This document shows, piece after piece, positions 7,458-16,780 of a stretch of DNA of 64,000 bases (its first letter is position 1; every line of letters starts with the position of its first letter). Source of the DNA: Salinicola acroporae (lineage in GTDB: Bacteria; Pseudomonadota; Gammaproteobacteria; Pseudomonadales; Halomonadaceae); assembly GCF_003206615.1 (NCBI RefSeq), contig NZ_PZJW01000005.1, positions 226,965 to 290,964 on the forward strand, written 5' to 3'. The notes below the pieces were generated by a model that was given only the letters and a program-made list of their open reading frames with translations, was not told where the DNA came from and did no database searches. The translations under genes were made by a program, and so were the position numbers.

Positions 7458-9275
7458 TCAGTACTCGAGATGGAAACGGTGGGTCAGGCGCTGCTGGAAG
7501 TCCTTGACGATATGCAGCGCCTCACGCAGCAGGTCACGCTCCAGCGAGGAGAGGTTCTGAACCATGATCAGGTTGGGTTCGTCGCTGCCCTGTCGACCGC
7601 CGAGTTGCGCCAGCTGCCGCTTGAGGCGTAGCTCGATGAACAGCGCCAGCGCCTCGCCCAGATCTGCGGCGAAGTCCGCTTCCAGTCGCCCCTGGCCGGA
7701 AAGCGCCTCCAGCCGGGCCAGGGTCGATGTCGCCGTGATGCGGCACTCCAGTGCCAAGGTACGGACCCCGTGCACGATCGGGAAAATGCCGCCCTTCTTG
7801 ATGTCGATACCGTGCCGGGGCTTCTTGAGCGAACCGAACAGGGTCAACGGCGCGGAGAAGTGCAGCGCGGCCCGGGCAAAGTGCGACAGCAGCAGCTCAT
7901 CGTGGGCACAGCAGTCAAAGAGATGTCTGCGCAGGCGCTCCAGCAAGCGGGTGTCGCCGGCCACGCCGTTAGCATCCAGCATGATGGCGAGGTTCATCAG
8001 CGAGGCGCCGTCGCGACGTTCGGCCCAGCGCGTGATCGTCGCCCGCCAGCCGCTTTCACTGTTCACCCAGGCCGGGTTGGAGACCATGATGTTGCCCGGA
8101 CACGGCGGATAGCCCAACGTGCAGAGCGTTTCGGTGACGCGCTGCATGGCGGCGGCGCAGTCCGGCCAATCGATGCCGTCGGCGACGATCAGGGCATTGT
8201 CCTGATCGGTCTTGAGGATCTGTTCGCCACGGCCTTCACTGCCCATGACCACCAGGCAGCTCTGGGCACGATGGCGCGGCTGGGTGAGGAACAGGAAGGC
8301 CTTCTCGACGATGCGTCCGTTGAGCGCCGCCAGCAGGTCCATGACGAAGCGGAGCTTGACCCCTTGGGCCGTCAGCGTCTGGATCAGTCCCGGCAGCCTC
8401 GCGCTGGCGCGGGCCAGTTTCTCGACCGTGTCGGCCTGCTCGAGTTCGAGTCCGACCATGTAGGAGTGGCTCGAGAAATAGCTGAGCAGGTCGGTCAGTT
8501 CGACCACGCCGACCGGACGACCCTGGTCGACCACCACTATTCGGGCCACCCGATGCCGAGTCATCTGTACCAGCGCGTCGAATAAGTACTGATCGGGACG
8601 GGCTGAGACCAGCTCGAAGTGGGCGATGGTGACGACCGGGTGCTCCTGTGTCGCGCCTTCCATCACCAACGCGTTGAGCAAGTCGGTTTTGGTCACCACG
8701 CCGAATCGGCGGCCCTCACCTACCAGCAGACTATCCGCGTGGCTCTCGTTGAGTCGGGCGACCGCCGCGCCAATGGTAGTGACGGCTTCGACGATCACCG
8801 GCGCCCGCATGCATTCGCTGATCCGTGCGAGCATGAACCCCACCATGTTCACGCCACTCTCGATACGCCGCTCGGCCAGCAGCCGGGTCTTCTGCACCAG
8901 CCCATGGCGGAAAAAGTCGGCAAAAGCCGGGTAATCGTCGCAGAGGCGCTCGAACAGCGCCTTGGGTATCACGTAGCAGAGGCTCTCCTGTTCCGCCTTG
9001 AAGCGATAGCGACTGGTGCCGTTGAGGATGCTGATGGCCCCGAACAGGTCGCCTGCCGTGTAGTGGGCGATGCGCGAATGACTGACCGGCGCGTGCGGAT
9101 CGAACTCGGCAATCTCGCCCTTGTGGATGATGAAGACGAACTCGCCGGGCTGACCGGCTTCGAGAACGACCTCGTCGCTGTCGAAGTAGGCCATGTCGGC
9201 GCCTCGCGCTACTCGCTCGCGTCCGCGGTCGTCGAGCAGGGTAAAAGGCAACTGGGAAAGATCGATGTCGACCAT
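7458..9275 (-). CDS. CNMP-CBS-DUF294 nucleotidyltransferase-like signalling protein
   Basis: Cytoplasmic 605-residue protein with a cyclic-nucleotide-binding (CAP_ED) domain at about 10-125, a pair of CBS domains at about 155-275, a GlnD-like DUF294 nucleotidyltransferase core at about 300-440 containing GSEGRGEQILKTDQDNA near residue 347, and a helical DUF294_C domain at the end. The GS..GR..E...DQD pattern keeps the metal-binding acids of the nucleotidyltransferase fold, so activity is possible, but the substrate is unknown. CNMP and CBS domains suggest nucleotide or energy sensing. It is divergent from the DUF4212/SSS symporter genes across a 786-bp control region, which suggests a regulatory role in that uptake system. 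Confidence 0.85.
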   Translation of the reverse strand: MVDIDLSQLPFTLLDDRGRERVARGADMAYFDSDEVVLEAGQPGEFVFIIHKGEIAEFDPHAPVSHSRIAHYTAGDLFGAISILNGTSRYRFKAEQESLCYVIPKALFERLCDDYPAFADFFRHGLVQKTRLLAERRIESGVNMVGFMLARISECMRAPVIVEAVTTIGAAVARLNESHADSLLVGEGRRFGVVTKTDLLNALVMEGATQEHPVVTIAHFELVSARPDQYLFDALVQMTRHRVARIVVVDQGRPVGVVELTDLLSYFSSHSYMVGLELEQADTVEKLARASARLPGLIQTLTAQGVKLRFVMDLLAALNGRIVEKAFLFLTQPRHRAQSCLVVMGSEGRGEQILKTDQDNALIVADGIDWPDCAAAMQRVTETLCTLGYPPCPGNIMVSNPAWVNSESGWRATITRWAERRDGASLMNLAIMLDANGVAGDTRLLERLRRHLFDCCAHDELLLSHFARAALHFSAPLTLFGSLKKPRHGIDIKKGGIFPIVHGVRTLALECRITATSTLARLEALSGQGRLEADFAADLGEALALFIELRLKRQLAQLGGRQGSDEPNLIMVQNLSSLERDLLREALHIVKDFQQRLTHRFHLEY

Positions 9276-9818
9276 CAGGTGGCCCCCGCGCCAACGCTGC
9301 CATACCCCGGTCGGTAGCCCTGCGGTGGATGATCCGAGTGATGATCACGGCACGGTTTCAGGCGCTGCCGGTCGGGCCGGGATGCCTCGCCATGGCCCGC
9401 TCGAGCTGTCGCCATCTTGGACAAGTGAACCCCCTCCCCTGAAAAAGGCGTAGCCAACCGAACGCCAGGAGAACGTTAACGATCAGTTTGCTGTTGTGGC
9501 ACTCGATCCCACCCTCTTCATCTCGCGACTGACTTTTGGCCCCAATTCCGCTCAGAGAGTCACCATCAGGTTTGGCATCGCAATACGTAAAGGGGTAAAT
9601 ACGACTTTCCTCTGTCGATCACTTTCCCCTGGATTTGACACCATTATTGCCCTGAACACACAGACTTTCTTTCCAGAATGCCTGACATGTTTCAAGGGCA
9701 CCGCGACTTCACCCTTGCTCATGTTTAACCAGCTAATAATACATGCCCCTTACTGTCACGCCCGATACTAAGGTAGGGTAACCAACGTCTTGTTTTCATT
9801 AATCAATGTTGCTATCAA

Positions 9819-9835
9819 GTGATTCAGGGAATCAC
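9819..9835. promoter_or_regulatory. Inverted repeat, operator candidate 1
   Basis: GTGATTC-AGG-GAATCAC is a perfect 7-bp inverted repeat with a 3-bp centre, 227 bp ahead of the DUF4212 start. The half site GAATCAC recurs at 9961-9967. Confidence 0.45.
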
Positions 9836-9945
9836 ATACCGACAATCCATCTCGCCACAAGACCAATAGCTCAAACAAAGTGCAACTTTAGTCGCTATAC
9901 CATGTGTGATCGAAAAGCGCCGACGGGCTATTTTGCCCAGCGCAA

Positions 9946-9965
9946 GATTCATGCAGCTGTGAATC
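9946..9965. promoter_or_regulatory. Inverted repeat, operator candidate 2
   Basis: GATTCA-N8-TGAATC is a perfect 6-bp inverted repeat 96 bp ahead of the DUF4212 ATG. Its right arm extends into GAATCAC, the half site of the repeat at 9819-9835. The two centres are about 129 bp apart, so the same regulator might bind both and loop the DNA. Confidence 0.4.
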
Positions 9966-10061
9966 ACGCAGAATAACTGTGGTTTGTAGACGAGCGATTG
10001 TTTTGCCGAATACCCATAAACGAAGAGCCACCTCCCCCTCAACGACGCGGAGAACGATAAT

Positions 10062-10322
10062 ATGGCAGATGATAAATCCAAAGCTGCTGCCTATTGGAAG
10101 GCGAATCTTCGCCTGATAACCGGCTGCCTGATCGTCTGGGCACTGGCCTCCTATGGCTGCGCCATTCTGTTACGTCCCTTGCTGGCCGGCATCTCCGTCG
10201 GCGGAACCGACCTGGGCTTCTGGTTCGCCCAGCAAGGATCCATTCTGGTCTTCATCGGCTTGATCTTCTTCTATGCCTGGAAGATGAACCGGCTGGACAA
10301 AAAATTCGGCCTCGGGGAGTAA
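10062..10322 (+). CDS. DUF4212 small subunit of sodium/solute symporter
   Basis: An 86-residue inner-membrane protein with two transmembrane helices, LITGCLIVWALASYGCAILL and GSILVFIGLIFFYAW, and a charged C-terminal tail. It belongs to the family that always precedes VC_2705-type sodium:solute symporters and is taken as their small subunit. GGAGA lies 7-8 nt before the ATG. The large subunit starts 7 bp after its stop codon. Confidence 0.9.
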   Translation: MADDKSKAAAYWKANLRLITGCLIVWALASYGCAILLRPLLAGISVGGTDLGFWFAQQGSILVFIGLIFFYAWKMNRLDKKFGLGE

Positions 10323-10328
10323 GTCGGC

Positions 10329-12110
10329 ATGAGCCAATTCGCGATCAACGTTCTCTTCGTCGGCGGCTCCTTTGCCATCTACATCGGCATTGCGATCTGG
10401 GCCAAGGCCGGTTCGACCAGGGACTTCTACGTCGCCGGCGGCGGCGTCCACCCGATCACCAACGGCATGGCGATCGGCGCCGACTGGATGTCCGCCGCCT
10501 CGTTCATTTCCATGGCGGGCATCATCGCCTCGGCAGGTTATGGTGCCTCCACCTTCCTGATGGGCTGGACCGGTGGCTATGTCCTGCTGGCCCTGCTGCT
10601 GGCCCCCTATCTGCGCAAGTTCGGTAAGTTCACCGTTCCCGAGTTCATAGGCGATCGCTTTTACAGCAAGCCAGCGCGCATGGTAGCGGTGATCTGCCTG
10701 ATCGTCGCTTCGCTCACCTACGTCATCGGTCAGATGGCCGGTGCCGGGGTGGCCTTCTCGCGCTTTCTGGAGGTCGATGCGACCACCGGCCTCATCATCG
10801 CCGCCATCGTCGTGTTCTTCTATTCGGTCCTGGGGGGCATGAAGGGCATTACCTATACCCAGGTGGCTCAGTACATCGTACTGATCGTCGCCTATACCAT
10901 CCCGGCAGTGTTCATCTCGCTGGAGCTGACCGACAACCCGATACCGCCGCTCGGCCTGTTCTCCGATCACAGCGCCTCCGGCGAGCCGCTGCTGTCCAAG
11001 CTCAACGAGGTCGTTACCGCGCTCGGCTTCAACGAATACACGGCGATGGTCGACAACAAGCTGAACATGGTGCTGTTCACGCTATCGCTGATGATCGGTA
11101 CCGCGGGGCTGCCGCACGTCATCATGCGGTTCTTCACCGTGCCCAAGGTCGCCGACGCACGCTGGTCCGCCGGCTGGGCACTGGTGTTCATCGGTTTGCT
11201 CTACCTGACGGCGCCGGCCGTAGCCTCGATGGCCCGGCTCAACCTGGTGACCACCATCTACCCGGACATGGCTGCCCAGGTCGAGAACTACGAGGATGCC
11301 ACCGCCAATCCCATCGCCTATGCAGACCGTCCCGACTGGATTCGCACCTGGGAGGAGACCGGGCTGATCACCTTCGACGACAAGAACAACGACGGCAGGA
11401 TCCAGCTCTACAACAATGCCGCCGCCTTCTCCGACCGCGGCTGGCAGGGCAACGAGCTCGAGGTCAGCAACGATATCCTGGTACTGGCCAATCCTGAAAT
11501 CGCGAACCTGCCCGGCTGGGTGGTCGGCCTGATCGCGGCGGGCGGCCTGGCCGCCGCGCTCTCCACCGCGGCAGGGCTGTTGCTGGCGATCTCCTCGGCG
11601 ATCAGTCATGACCTGATCAAGGGGGCCATCAATCCGAAGATCACCGAAAAAGGCGAACTGCGGGCGGCGCGCATCTCGATGTCCGTGGCGATCGTAGTGG
11701 CGACCTATCTCGGCGTGAACCCGCCCGGATTCGCCGCCCAGGTCGTGGCACTGGCCTTCGGTATCGCCGCCGCCTCGCTGTTCCCGGCGCTGATGATGGG
11801 GATCTTCTCCAAGCGGATCAACAACAAGGGAGCGATCGCCGGCATGCTCTCGGGGCTGATCTTCACCCTGGTCTACATCTTCGTCTACAAGGGCTGGTTC
11901 TTCATTCCCGACACCAACAACCTGGCCGACGTCGAGGCCAACTGGGTGCTGGGCATTTCGCCGCTATCGATCGGCGCCGTGGGCGCGATCCTCAACTTCG
12001 TGGTGGCCTACCTGGTCTCCAGCGTCACCGAGGAGCCCCCCCAGGAGATTCAGGATCTGGTGGAAAGCGTGCGCTATCCCAAGGGGGCTGGTGCCGCGAT
12101 CGATCACTAG
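10329..12110 (+). CDS. Sodium:solute symporter, VC_2705 subfamily (acetate/carboxylate type)
   Basis: SSS (SLC5) family secondary transporter of 593 residues with about 13-14 transmembrane segments. The N-terminal block FYVAGGGVHPITNGMAIGADWMSAASF and the GGMKGITYTQVAQY block are typical of the ActP-related branch. A hydrophilic loop at about 315-390 with DDKNNDGRIQLYN and DRGWQGNELE is characteristic of the VC_2705 subfamily and resembles a calcium-binding loop; classical ActP lacks it. It probably imports acetate or another short carboxylate with Na+. GGGGAG precedes the ATG. It is co-transcribed with the DUF4212 subunit and followed by a strong terminator. Confidence 0.88.
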   Translation: MSQFAINVLFVGGSFAIYIGIAIWAKAGSTRDFYVAGGGVHPITNGMAIGADWMSAASFISMAGIIASAGYGASTFLMGWTGGYVLLALLLAPYLRKFGKFTVPEFIGDRFYSKPARMVAVICLIVASLTYVIGQMAGAGVAFSRFLEVDATTGLIIAAIVVFFYSVLGGMKGITYTQVAQYIVLIVAYTIPAVFISLELTDNPIPPLGLFSDHSASGEPLLSKLNEVVTALGFNEYTAMVDNKLNMVLFTLSLMIGTAGLPHVIMRFFTVPKVADARWSAGWALVFIGLLYLTAPAVASMARLNLVTTIYPDMAAQVENYEDATANPIAYADRPDWIRTWEETGLITFDDKNNDGRIQLYNNAAAFSDRGWQGNELEVSNDILVLANPEIANLPGWVVGLIAAGGLAAALSTAAGLLLAISSAISHDLIKGAINPKITEKGELRAARISMSVAIVVATYLGVNPPGFAAQVVALAFGIAAASLFPALMMGIFSKRINNKGAIAGMLSGLIFTLVYIFVYKGWFFIPDTNNLADVEANWVLGISPLSIGAVGAILNFVVAYLVSSVTEEPPQEIQDLVESVRYPKGAGAAIDH

Positions 12111-12154
12111 GCGACAATGCCATCCTGACCAACCAGGCTGACTGGTTTCAATCG

Positions 12155-12189
12155 AATCGGGCTTCCCAGCGGGAAGCCCGATTCTTTGC
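12155..12189 (+). terminator. Terminator after the symporter gene
   Basis: AATCGGGCTTCCC and GGGAAGCCCGATT form a perfect 13-bp stem around an AGC loop (12155-12183), followed by CTTTG. It is 45 bp past the symporter stop, and the next gene starts 14 bp beyond, so readthrough may still occur. Confidence 0.8.
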
Positions 12190-12202
12190 GCAAGGAATCA
12201 CC

Positions 12203-12718
12203 ATGATATGGCATTTGGTCGCGGCAGCCTCGGCCGGCCTGGGCGCCGCCGGCGTAGCGCTGTTGTTGCGCTCTCTCAGCGGTGGAAGGCTGCCTCGCTG
12301 GATCATCCCCGCGTGTGCGGGGCTGGGCTTGCTGGCCTACCAGATCAGCTACGAGTACGGCTGGTATGAAGCCAAGCGCCAGCAGCTGCCCCAATCAGCG
12401 GCCGTGGTGTCGACCGAGCAAGGCCGGATGCCGTGGCGCCCCTGGACCTATCTCTATCCGCTGACCACGGCGTTCAGCGTGGTGGATCGTGACAAACTGG
12501 TGACATCGCAAGCCGACGGCGAGCGCCTCGTCGAGTTCGTTCTCTATCGTTTCGAAATGCAGTATCGCGACGTGCTGACCCATCAGGCGTACCTGGTCAA
12601 CTGCAGCACCCGCGAGCGCGTTCCGCTCGTCGGCGATGGTCGCCGGCCCGACATCGACCGTCTGCGTCATCTCTCGGACGACGACCCGCAACTCGAAACG
12701 GTATGCTCCAAGGGTTGA
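12203..12718 (+). CDS. Two-helix membrane protein of unknown function
   Basis: A 171-residue protein with two N-terminal transmembrane helices (about 1-22 and 33-50) and a soluble C-terminal domain of about 115 residues, containing WRPWTYLYPLTTAFSVVD and a single Cys near position 134. I recognise no catalytic motif. AAGGA precedes the ATG. It sits between the symporter and the symporter-fused kinase, facing the same way, so a role in that sensing and uptake system is possible but unproved. Confidence 0.65.
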   Translation: MIWHLVAAASAGLGAAGVALLLRSLSGGRLPRWIIPACAGLGLLAYQISYEYGWYEAKRQQLPQSAAVVSTEQGRMPWRPWTYLYPLTTAFSVVDRDKLVTSQADGERLVEFVLYRFEMQYRDVLTHQAYLVNCSTRERVPLVGDGRRPDIDRLRHLSDDDPQLETVCSKG

Positions 12719-12814
12719 TGCAACACGCGGCGCCACTATCACGCCACACCGGGTCGTGGCGCCCCATGGAACCGAAGTGGCTCGGCGATGGCTTCAGATC
12801 AAGGGAGAGAGTTC

Positions 12815-15800
12815 ATGTTTGAAGGCGGGTTGTTGATCATCGTGGCGCTGCTCTACGTGGCCACGCTGTTCGCGATTGCCTGGCGAGGAGATCGCCATGC
12901 CAGGCGGCATGGCCCTGCCAGCCGCCGGCCGATCGTCTATAGTCTGGCGCTGGCCGTCTACTGTACCTCCTGGACCTTCTATGGCAGCGTGGGGCAGGCC
13001 GCGACTTCCGGCTGGTCGTTCGCCAGCATCTTCGTCGGTCCGGTGCTCGCCTTCCTGCTGTTCTGGCCGGTAATCACCAAGATGATCCGCGTCGCCAAGC
13101 GCCAGAACGTCACCTCGATCGCCGACTTCATCGCGTCCCGCTACGGCAAGTCGCAGTCACTGGCGGCGTTCGCCAGCCTGATCGCGCTGATCGGCACCCT
13201 GCCGTACATCGCACTGCAGCTGAAGGCGGTCTCCACCGCGTTCCGGGTCATGACCAGCGACGGCCACGCGGTGAAAGCACCGATCGTCGACGACACCGCC
13301 TTCTACATCACCATCTTCATGGCGGCGTTCGCGATTCTCTTCGGCACCCGGGATACCAACGCCACCGAGCACCACGAAGGGCTGATCCAGGCCATCGCCT
13401 TCGAATCGGTGGTCAAGCTACTGGTCTTTCTGGTCTTGGGTGCCTATGTCACCTGGGGCATGTTCGACGGACTCGGCGAGCTGCTGACGCGCGCCGACAC
13501 CTACCTGAAACTGCAGCAGCAGTTGACCGAGCAGAACTTCGATACCAGCTTCTGGACCCAGACATTGCTGGCGATGCTGGCGGTCTTCTGCCTGCCTCGC
13601 CAGTTTCACATCACGGTGGTCGAGAACACCCATACCGACGATGCCAAGCGGGCGCGCTGGCTCTTTCCGATCTACCTGATCGCCATCGGTTTCTTCGTCC
13701 TGCCTCTGGCCGCGGCGGGACTCTCGCTGTTCGCCGGCGAGGACCTGGCCCCGGACAGCTATGTGCTCGCCCTGCCGATCGTCGCCGACCAGCCGTGGCT
13801 GGCGATGATGACCTTCGTCGGCGGCCTCTCGGCGGCGACCGGCATGGTGATCATGGCGGTCGTCTCCAACGCCATCATGATCTCCAACGAGATCCTGCTG
13901 CCAGCGCTGTTCCGGCTGCGCTGGTTCGAAAAGAAGCCGCGCGACTATGGCCGTCTGGTGCTGCGCGCTCGACGCCTCACCATCGTCGTCATTCTCGCCC
14001 TGGCCTATCTCTTCTACCAGCTGGTCGCCGAATACAGCTCGCTGGCCGCCACCGGCCTGCTCTCCCTTGCCGCCATCGCGCAGTTCGCACCCGCGGTACT
14101 GGGCGGGCTCTACTGGAAGCGCGGCAATCGCCTGGGCGTGGTGACCGGTCTCAATGTCGGTTTCGCCATCTGGGCCTATACCCTGCTGATGCCAGCGCTG
14201 ATCCAGGCCGGGTTGCTACCGGAAGCGTGGCTGGTGGGCGGGCCGCTGGGGGTGGAATGGCTTTCGCCGCTGCACCTGTTCGGACTCAACGTCACCGACA
14301 GTTTCGCCCACGGCGCCATGCTGTCGCTGGGCTTCAATCTGTTCTTCTACATCTTCATCTCGCAGTTGACGCCCCAGCGGGTGGTCGAGCGCATCCAGGC
14401 CTCGCTGTTCGTCGACAGCATCGAGACCCGCCAGACCACGGTCAACCGTCCCTGGACTGGGGCGACCACCATGGGCGACCTCAAGGTGCTGTGCGAACGG
14501 TTCCTGGGCAAGTCGCAGGTCGAGCGGGCCTTCGAAGACTACGCCCGGCGCAACGCCAAGCCGGTGGACAACAACACCCGGGCCTCGATCGACGTCATTC
14601 AGTTCACCGAGCGCCTGCTGGCGTCGGTGCTCGGCGCCTCGTCGTCGCGAATCGTGGTCAACTCGGCGCTCCAGGGCCGTGGCATCGGCATCTCCGACGT
14701 CATCTCGATCGTCGACGAGGCGTCCCAGGTGCTGGAGTTCAACCGCGCCCTGCTCCAGGCCACCATCGAGAACATCAACCAGGGCATCGGGGTGGTCGAC
14801 CAGAACCTCAACCTGGTGGTTTGGAACCAGCGCTATCTGGAGATCTTCCGTTTCCCGGACAACCTGATCCGGGTCGGCACGCCGATGGAAAAAGTGTTCC
14901 GCTACAACGCCCACAATGGCGAATACGGCCCGGGCGATCCGGAGGAGCACGTCGAACAACTGATCGACAACATCCGCAGCGGCCAGCCCCACCGCTACGA
15001 GCGCTACCGCCCCGACGGTTCGGTGCTAGAGGTCCTGGGCAACCCGATGCCCGGGGGCGGGTTCGTCTACACCTATCAGGACATCACCCAGCAGAAGCGC
15101 ACCGAGGAAGCGCTGATCCGCTCGGAGAGCAACATCCGCATCTACACCGACAACGTGCCGGCACTGATCGCCTACTTCGACAAGGAGTGCCGCTATCTCT
15201 TCACCAACCGCGCTTACGAAGCGGCCATGGGGATCGACCGCAACGCCGTGATCGGGGAGCGAGCGGACAACGTGCTGCCGGCCCAGACGGCACGGCAGCG
15301 CACGCCGTGGATGAAACGCGCCCTGGGCGGCGAGCGGGTCACTTTCGAGATATCGCTCGACGATGGCGACGGCGGCGTCCGCTACATGCTGGTGACCTAC
15401 ACACCTCATTTCGGCGAAGGCGGCCGCATTCTGGGCTTCTTCGCCCTCTACCAGGACATCACCGAGCGCCGCCTGGCCGAGATCGCCCTGCGCGAGACCA
15501 ACGAGAACCTGGAGGAGCGCGTGCGCGAGCGTACCCAGGCGCTGTCCGAGGCCAACGCGGCGCTACGCCAGGAGAACCGGGTCCGCGCCGAGGCCGAACA
15601 GGCGCTGCGCCAGGCCAAGCAGACCGCCGAGGATGCCAACGCTTCCAAGACCCGCTTCCTCGCCGCCGCCAGTCACGACCTGCTGCAGCCGCTGAACGCC
15701 GCTAGGCTGTTCACCTCGGCGCTCGGCCAGCAGATCGATCAACCCGACCACAGCCGGACCATTGGTCATATCGACAACTCCCTGCAGGCCGCCGAGGAGC

Positions 15801-16780
15801 TGCTGGGCACGCTGCTCGATATCTCCAAGCTCGATGCCGGCGCACTCACCCCGCGTCGCAGCCAGTTCCCGCTGGCCGACATCCTGAGGCCGTTGCGTGC
15901 CGAATTCGAGGTCATGGCGGACGATCGCGGCCTCGATCTCGACATGGTCTCCACCAGCCTGTGGGTCGACAGCGACGCCCAGATGCTGCGCCGTATCGTC
16001 CAGAACTTTCTCTCCAACGCCCTGCGTTACACTCAGCACGGCCGCGTCCTGCTGGGCTGCCGACGCCATGCCGAACGTGTGTTGATCGAGGTCTGGGACA
16101 CCGGGCCCGGGATTCCGGAGTCCAAGCTGAGCGAGATCTTCCAGGAGTTCCGGCGACTCGACCAGGCCTCCCGTCACAAGGAGAGCGAGCGTGGACTGGG
16201 ACTCGGACTGTCGATCGCCGAACGCATGAGCCGGGTGCTGGATCATCCGATCCTGGTCCGCTCCCGGGTCGACATGGGCACCGTCTTCTCGGTCTCCGTG
16301 CCGCTGGTGGCCGACCGCCGCGGCGCCGCCACCCCGGAGGAGAAGGCGCCTGGCAGGCGTGCCAGCAACAAGCTGGTGGGCACTCGTATCCTCTGTATCG
16401 ACAACGAACGCCTGATCCTCGAGGGCATGAAGGCGATGCTGGAAGGCTGGGAGTGCGAGGTCTATACCGCCACGTCCATCGGCGGCGCCAAGTCGGCGAT
16501 CCGCAATATGGGCGGCGACCCGGATGCGATCCTGGCGGACTATCATCTCGACAACGAAGTCACCGGCATGATGGCGCTGGAAGCGCTGGAAGAGCTCTGC
16601 GAACAAGCCGTGCCGGGAATCGTCATCACCGCCGACCGCACCGAGGAGGTCGCCGAGGAGATCAAGCGGGGCGGCTACCAGATCCTGCTCAAGCCGGTAC
16701 GCCCGGCCGCCCTGCGCGCGCTGATGACGCGTACGCTGCAGGCGAGCCGAGCGGCGAGGCTATCTGGAGATGAGGAGTAG
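12815..16780 (+). CDS. Symporter-fused hybrid histidine kinase/response regulator (CrbS/MxtR-like)
   Basis: A 1321-residue inner-membrane sensor. Residues 1 to about 520 are an SLC5-type domain with about 13 helices, then a linker, two PAS domains (about 640-760 and 770-890), a coiled coil, HisKA with SHDLLQPLNAARLF (phospho-His near 953), HATPase_c with NFLSNALRYT near 1063 and LGLGLSIAERM, and a receiver from about 1190 with the acceptor Asp in ILADYHLD near 1242. In Vibrio CrbS and Pseudomonas MxtR this architecture controls the acetate switch (acs and the acetate symporter) through a separate LuxR-type regulator. The start is the ATG at 12815, preceded by AGGGAGAGAG; an upstream in-frame ATG at 12788 has no such site. 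No partner regulator gene is in the window. Confidence 0.88.
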   Translation: MFEGGLLIIVALLYVATLFAIAWRGDRHARRHGPASRRPIVYSLALAVYCTSWTFYGSVGQAATSGWSFASIFVGPVLAFLLFWPVITKMIRVAKRQNVTSIADFIASRYGKSQSLAAFASLIALIGTLPYIALQLKAVSTAFRVMTSDGHAVKAPIVDDTAFYITIFMAAFAILFGTRDTNATEHHEGLIQAIAFESVVKLLVFLVLGAYVTWGMFDGLGELLTRADTYLKLQQQLTEQNFDTSFWTQTLLAMLAVFCLPRQFHITVVENTHTDDAKRARWLFPIYLIAIGFFVLPLAAAGLSLFAGEDLAPDSYVLALPIVADQPWLAMMTFVGGLSAATGMVIMAVVSNAIMISNEILLPALFRLRWFEKKPRDYGRLVLRARRLTIVVILALAYLFYQLVAEYSSLAATGLLSLAAIAQFAPAVLGGLYWKRGNRLGVVTGLNVGFAIWAYTLLMPALIQAGLLPEAWLVGGPLGVEWLSPLHLFGLNVTDSFAHGAMLSLGFNLFFYIFISQLTPQRVVERIQASLFVDSIETRQTTVNRPWTGATTMGDLKVLCERFLGKSQVERAFEDYARRNAKPVDNNTRASIDVIQFTERLLASVLGASSSRIVVNSALQGRGIGISDVISIVDEASQVLEFNRALLQATIENINQGIGVVDQNLNLVVWNQRYLEIFRFPDNLIRVGTPMEKVFRYNAHNGEYGPGDPEEHVEQLIDNIRSGQPHRYERYRPDGSVLEVLGNPMPGGGFVYTYQDITQQKRTEEALIRSESNIRIYTDNVPALIAYFDKECRYLFTNRAYEAAMGIDRNAVIGERADNVLPAQTARQRTPWMKRALGGERVTFEISLDDGDGGVRYMLVTYTPHFGEGGRILGFFALYQDITERRLAEIALRETNENLEERVRERTQALSEANAALRQENRVRAEAEQALRQAKQTAEDANASKTRFLAAASHDLLQPLNAARLFTSALGQQIDQPDHSRTIGHIDNSLQAAEELLGTLLDISKLDAGALTPRRSQFPLADILRPLRAEFEVMADDRGLDLDMVSTSLWVDSDAQMLRRIVQNFLSNALRYTQHGRVLLGCRRHAERVLIEVWDTGPGIPESKLSEIFQEFRRLDQASRHKESERGLGLGLSIAERMSRVLDHPILVRSRVDMGTVFSVSVPLVADRRGAATPEEKAPGRRASNKLVGTRILCIDNERLILEGMKAMLEGWECEVYTATSIGGAKSAIRNMGGDPDAILADYHLDNEVTGMMALEALEELCEQAVPGIVITADRTEEVAEEIKRGGYQILLKPVRPAALRALMTRTLQASRAARLSGDEE

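Larger units (their letters stand above)
9276..10061. other. Divergent control region of the symporter and DUF294 operons
   Basis: No gene is supported here. The DNA, especially 9480-10040, is clearly richer in A+T than its neighbours. It contains two inverted repeats (9819-9835 and 9946-9965) and several weak -10-like boxes (TAATAC at 9737, TATACC at 9896) without matching -35 boxes, as expected for activator-dependent promoters. A 91-codon frame at 9496-9771 has no ribosome binding site or recognisable motif and is not called. Confidence 0.6.

Noticed and set aside
9496..9771. 91-codon frame in the symporter control region
   Set aside because: No ribosome binding site and no recognisable motif; it lies in an A+T-rich control region where frames arise by chance.
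13795..15705. 636-codon open frame on the plus strand
   Set aside because: Overlaps the kinase gene in another frame, with Arg/Pro/Gly-rich composition typical of a GC-rich shadow frame.
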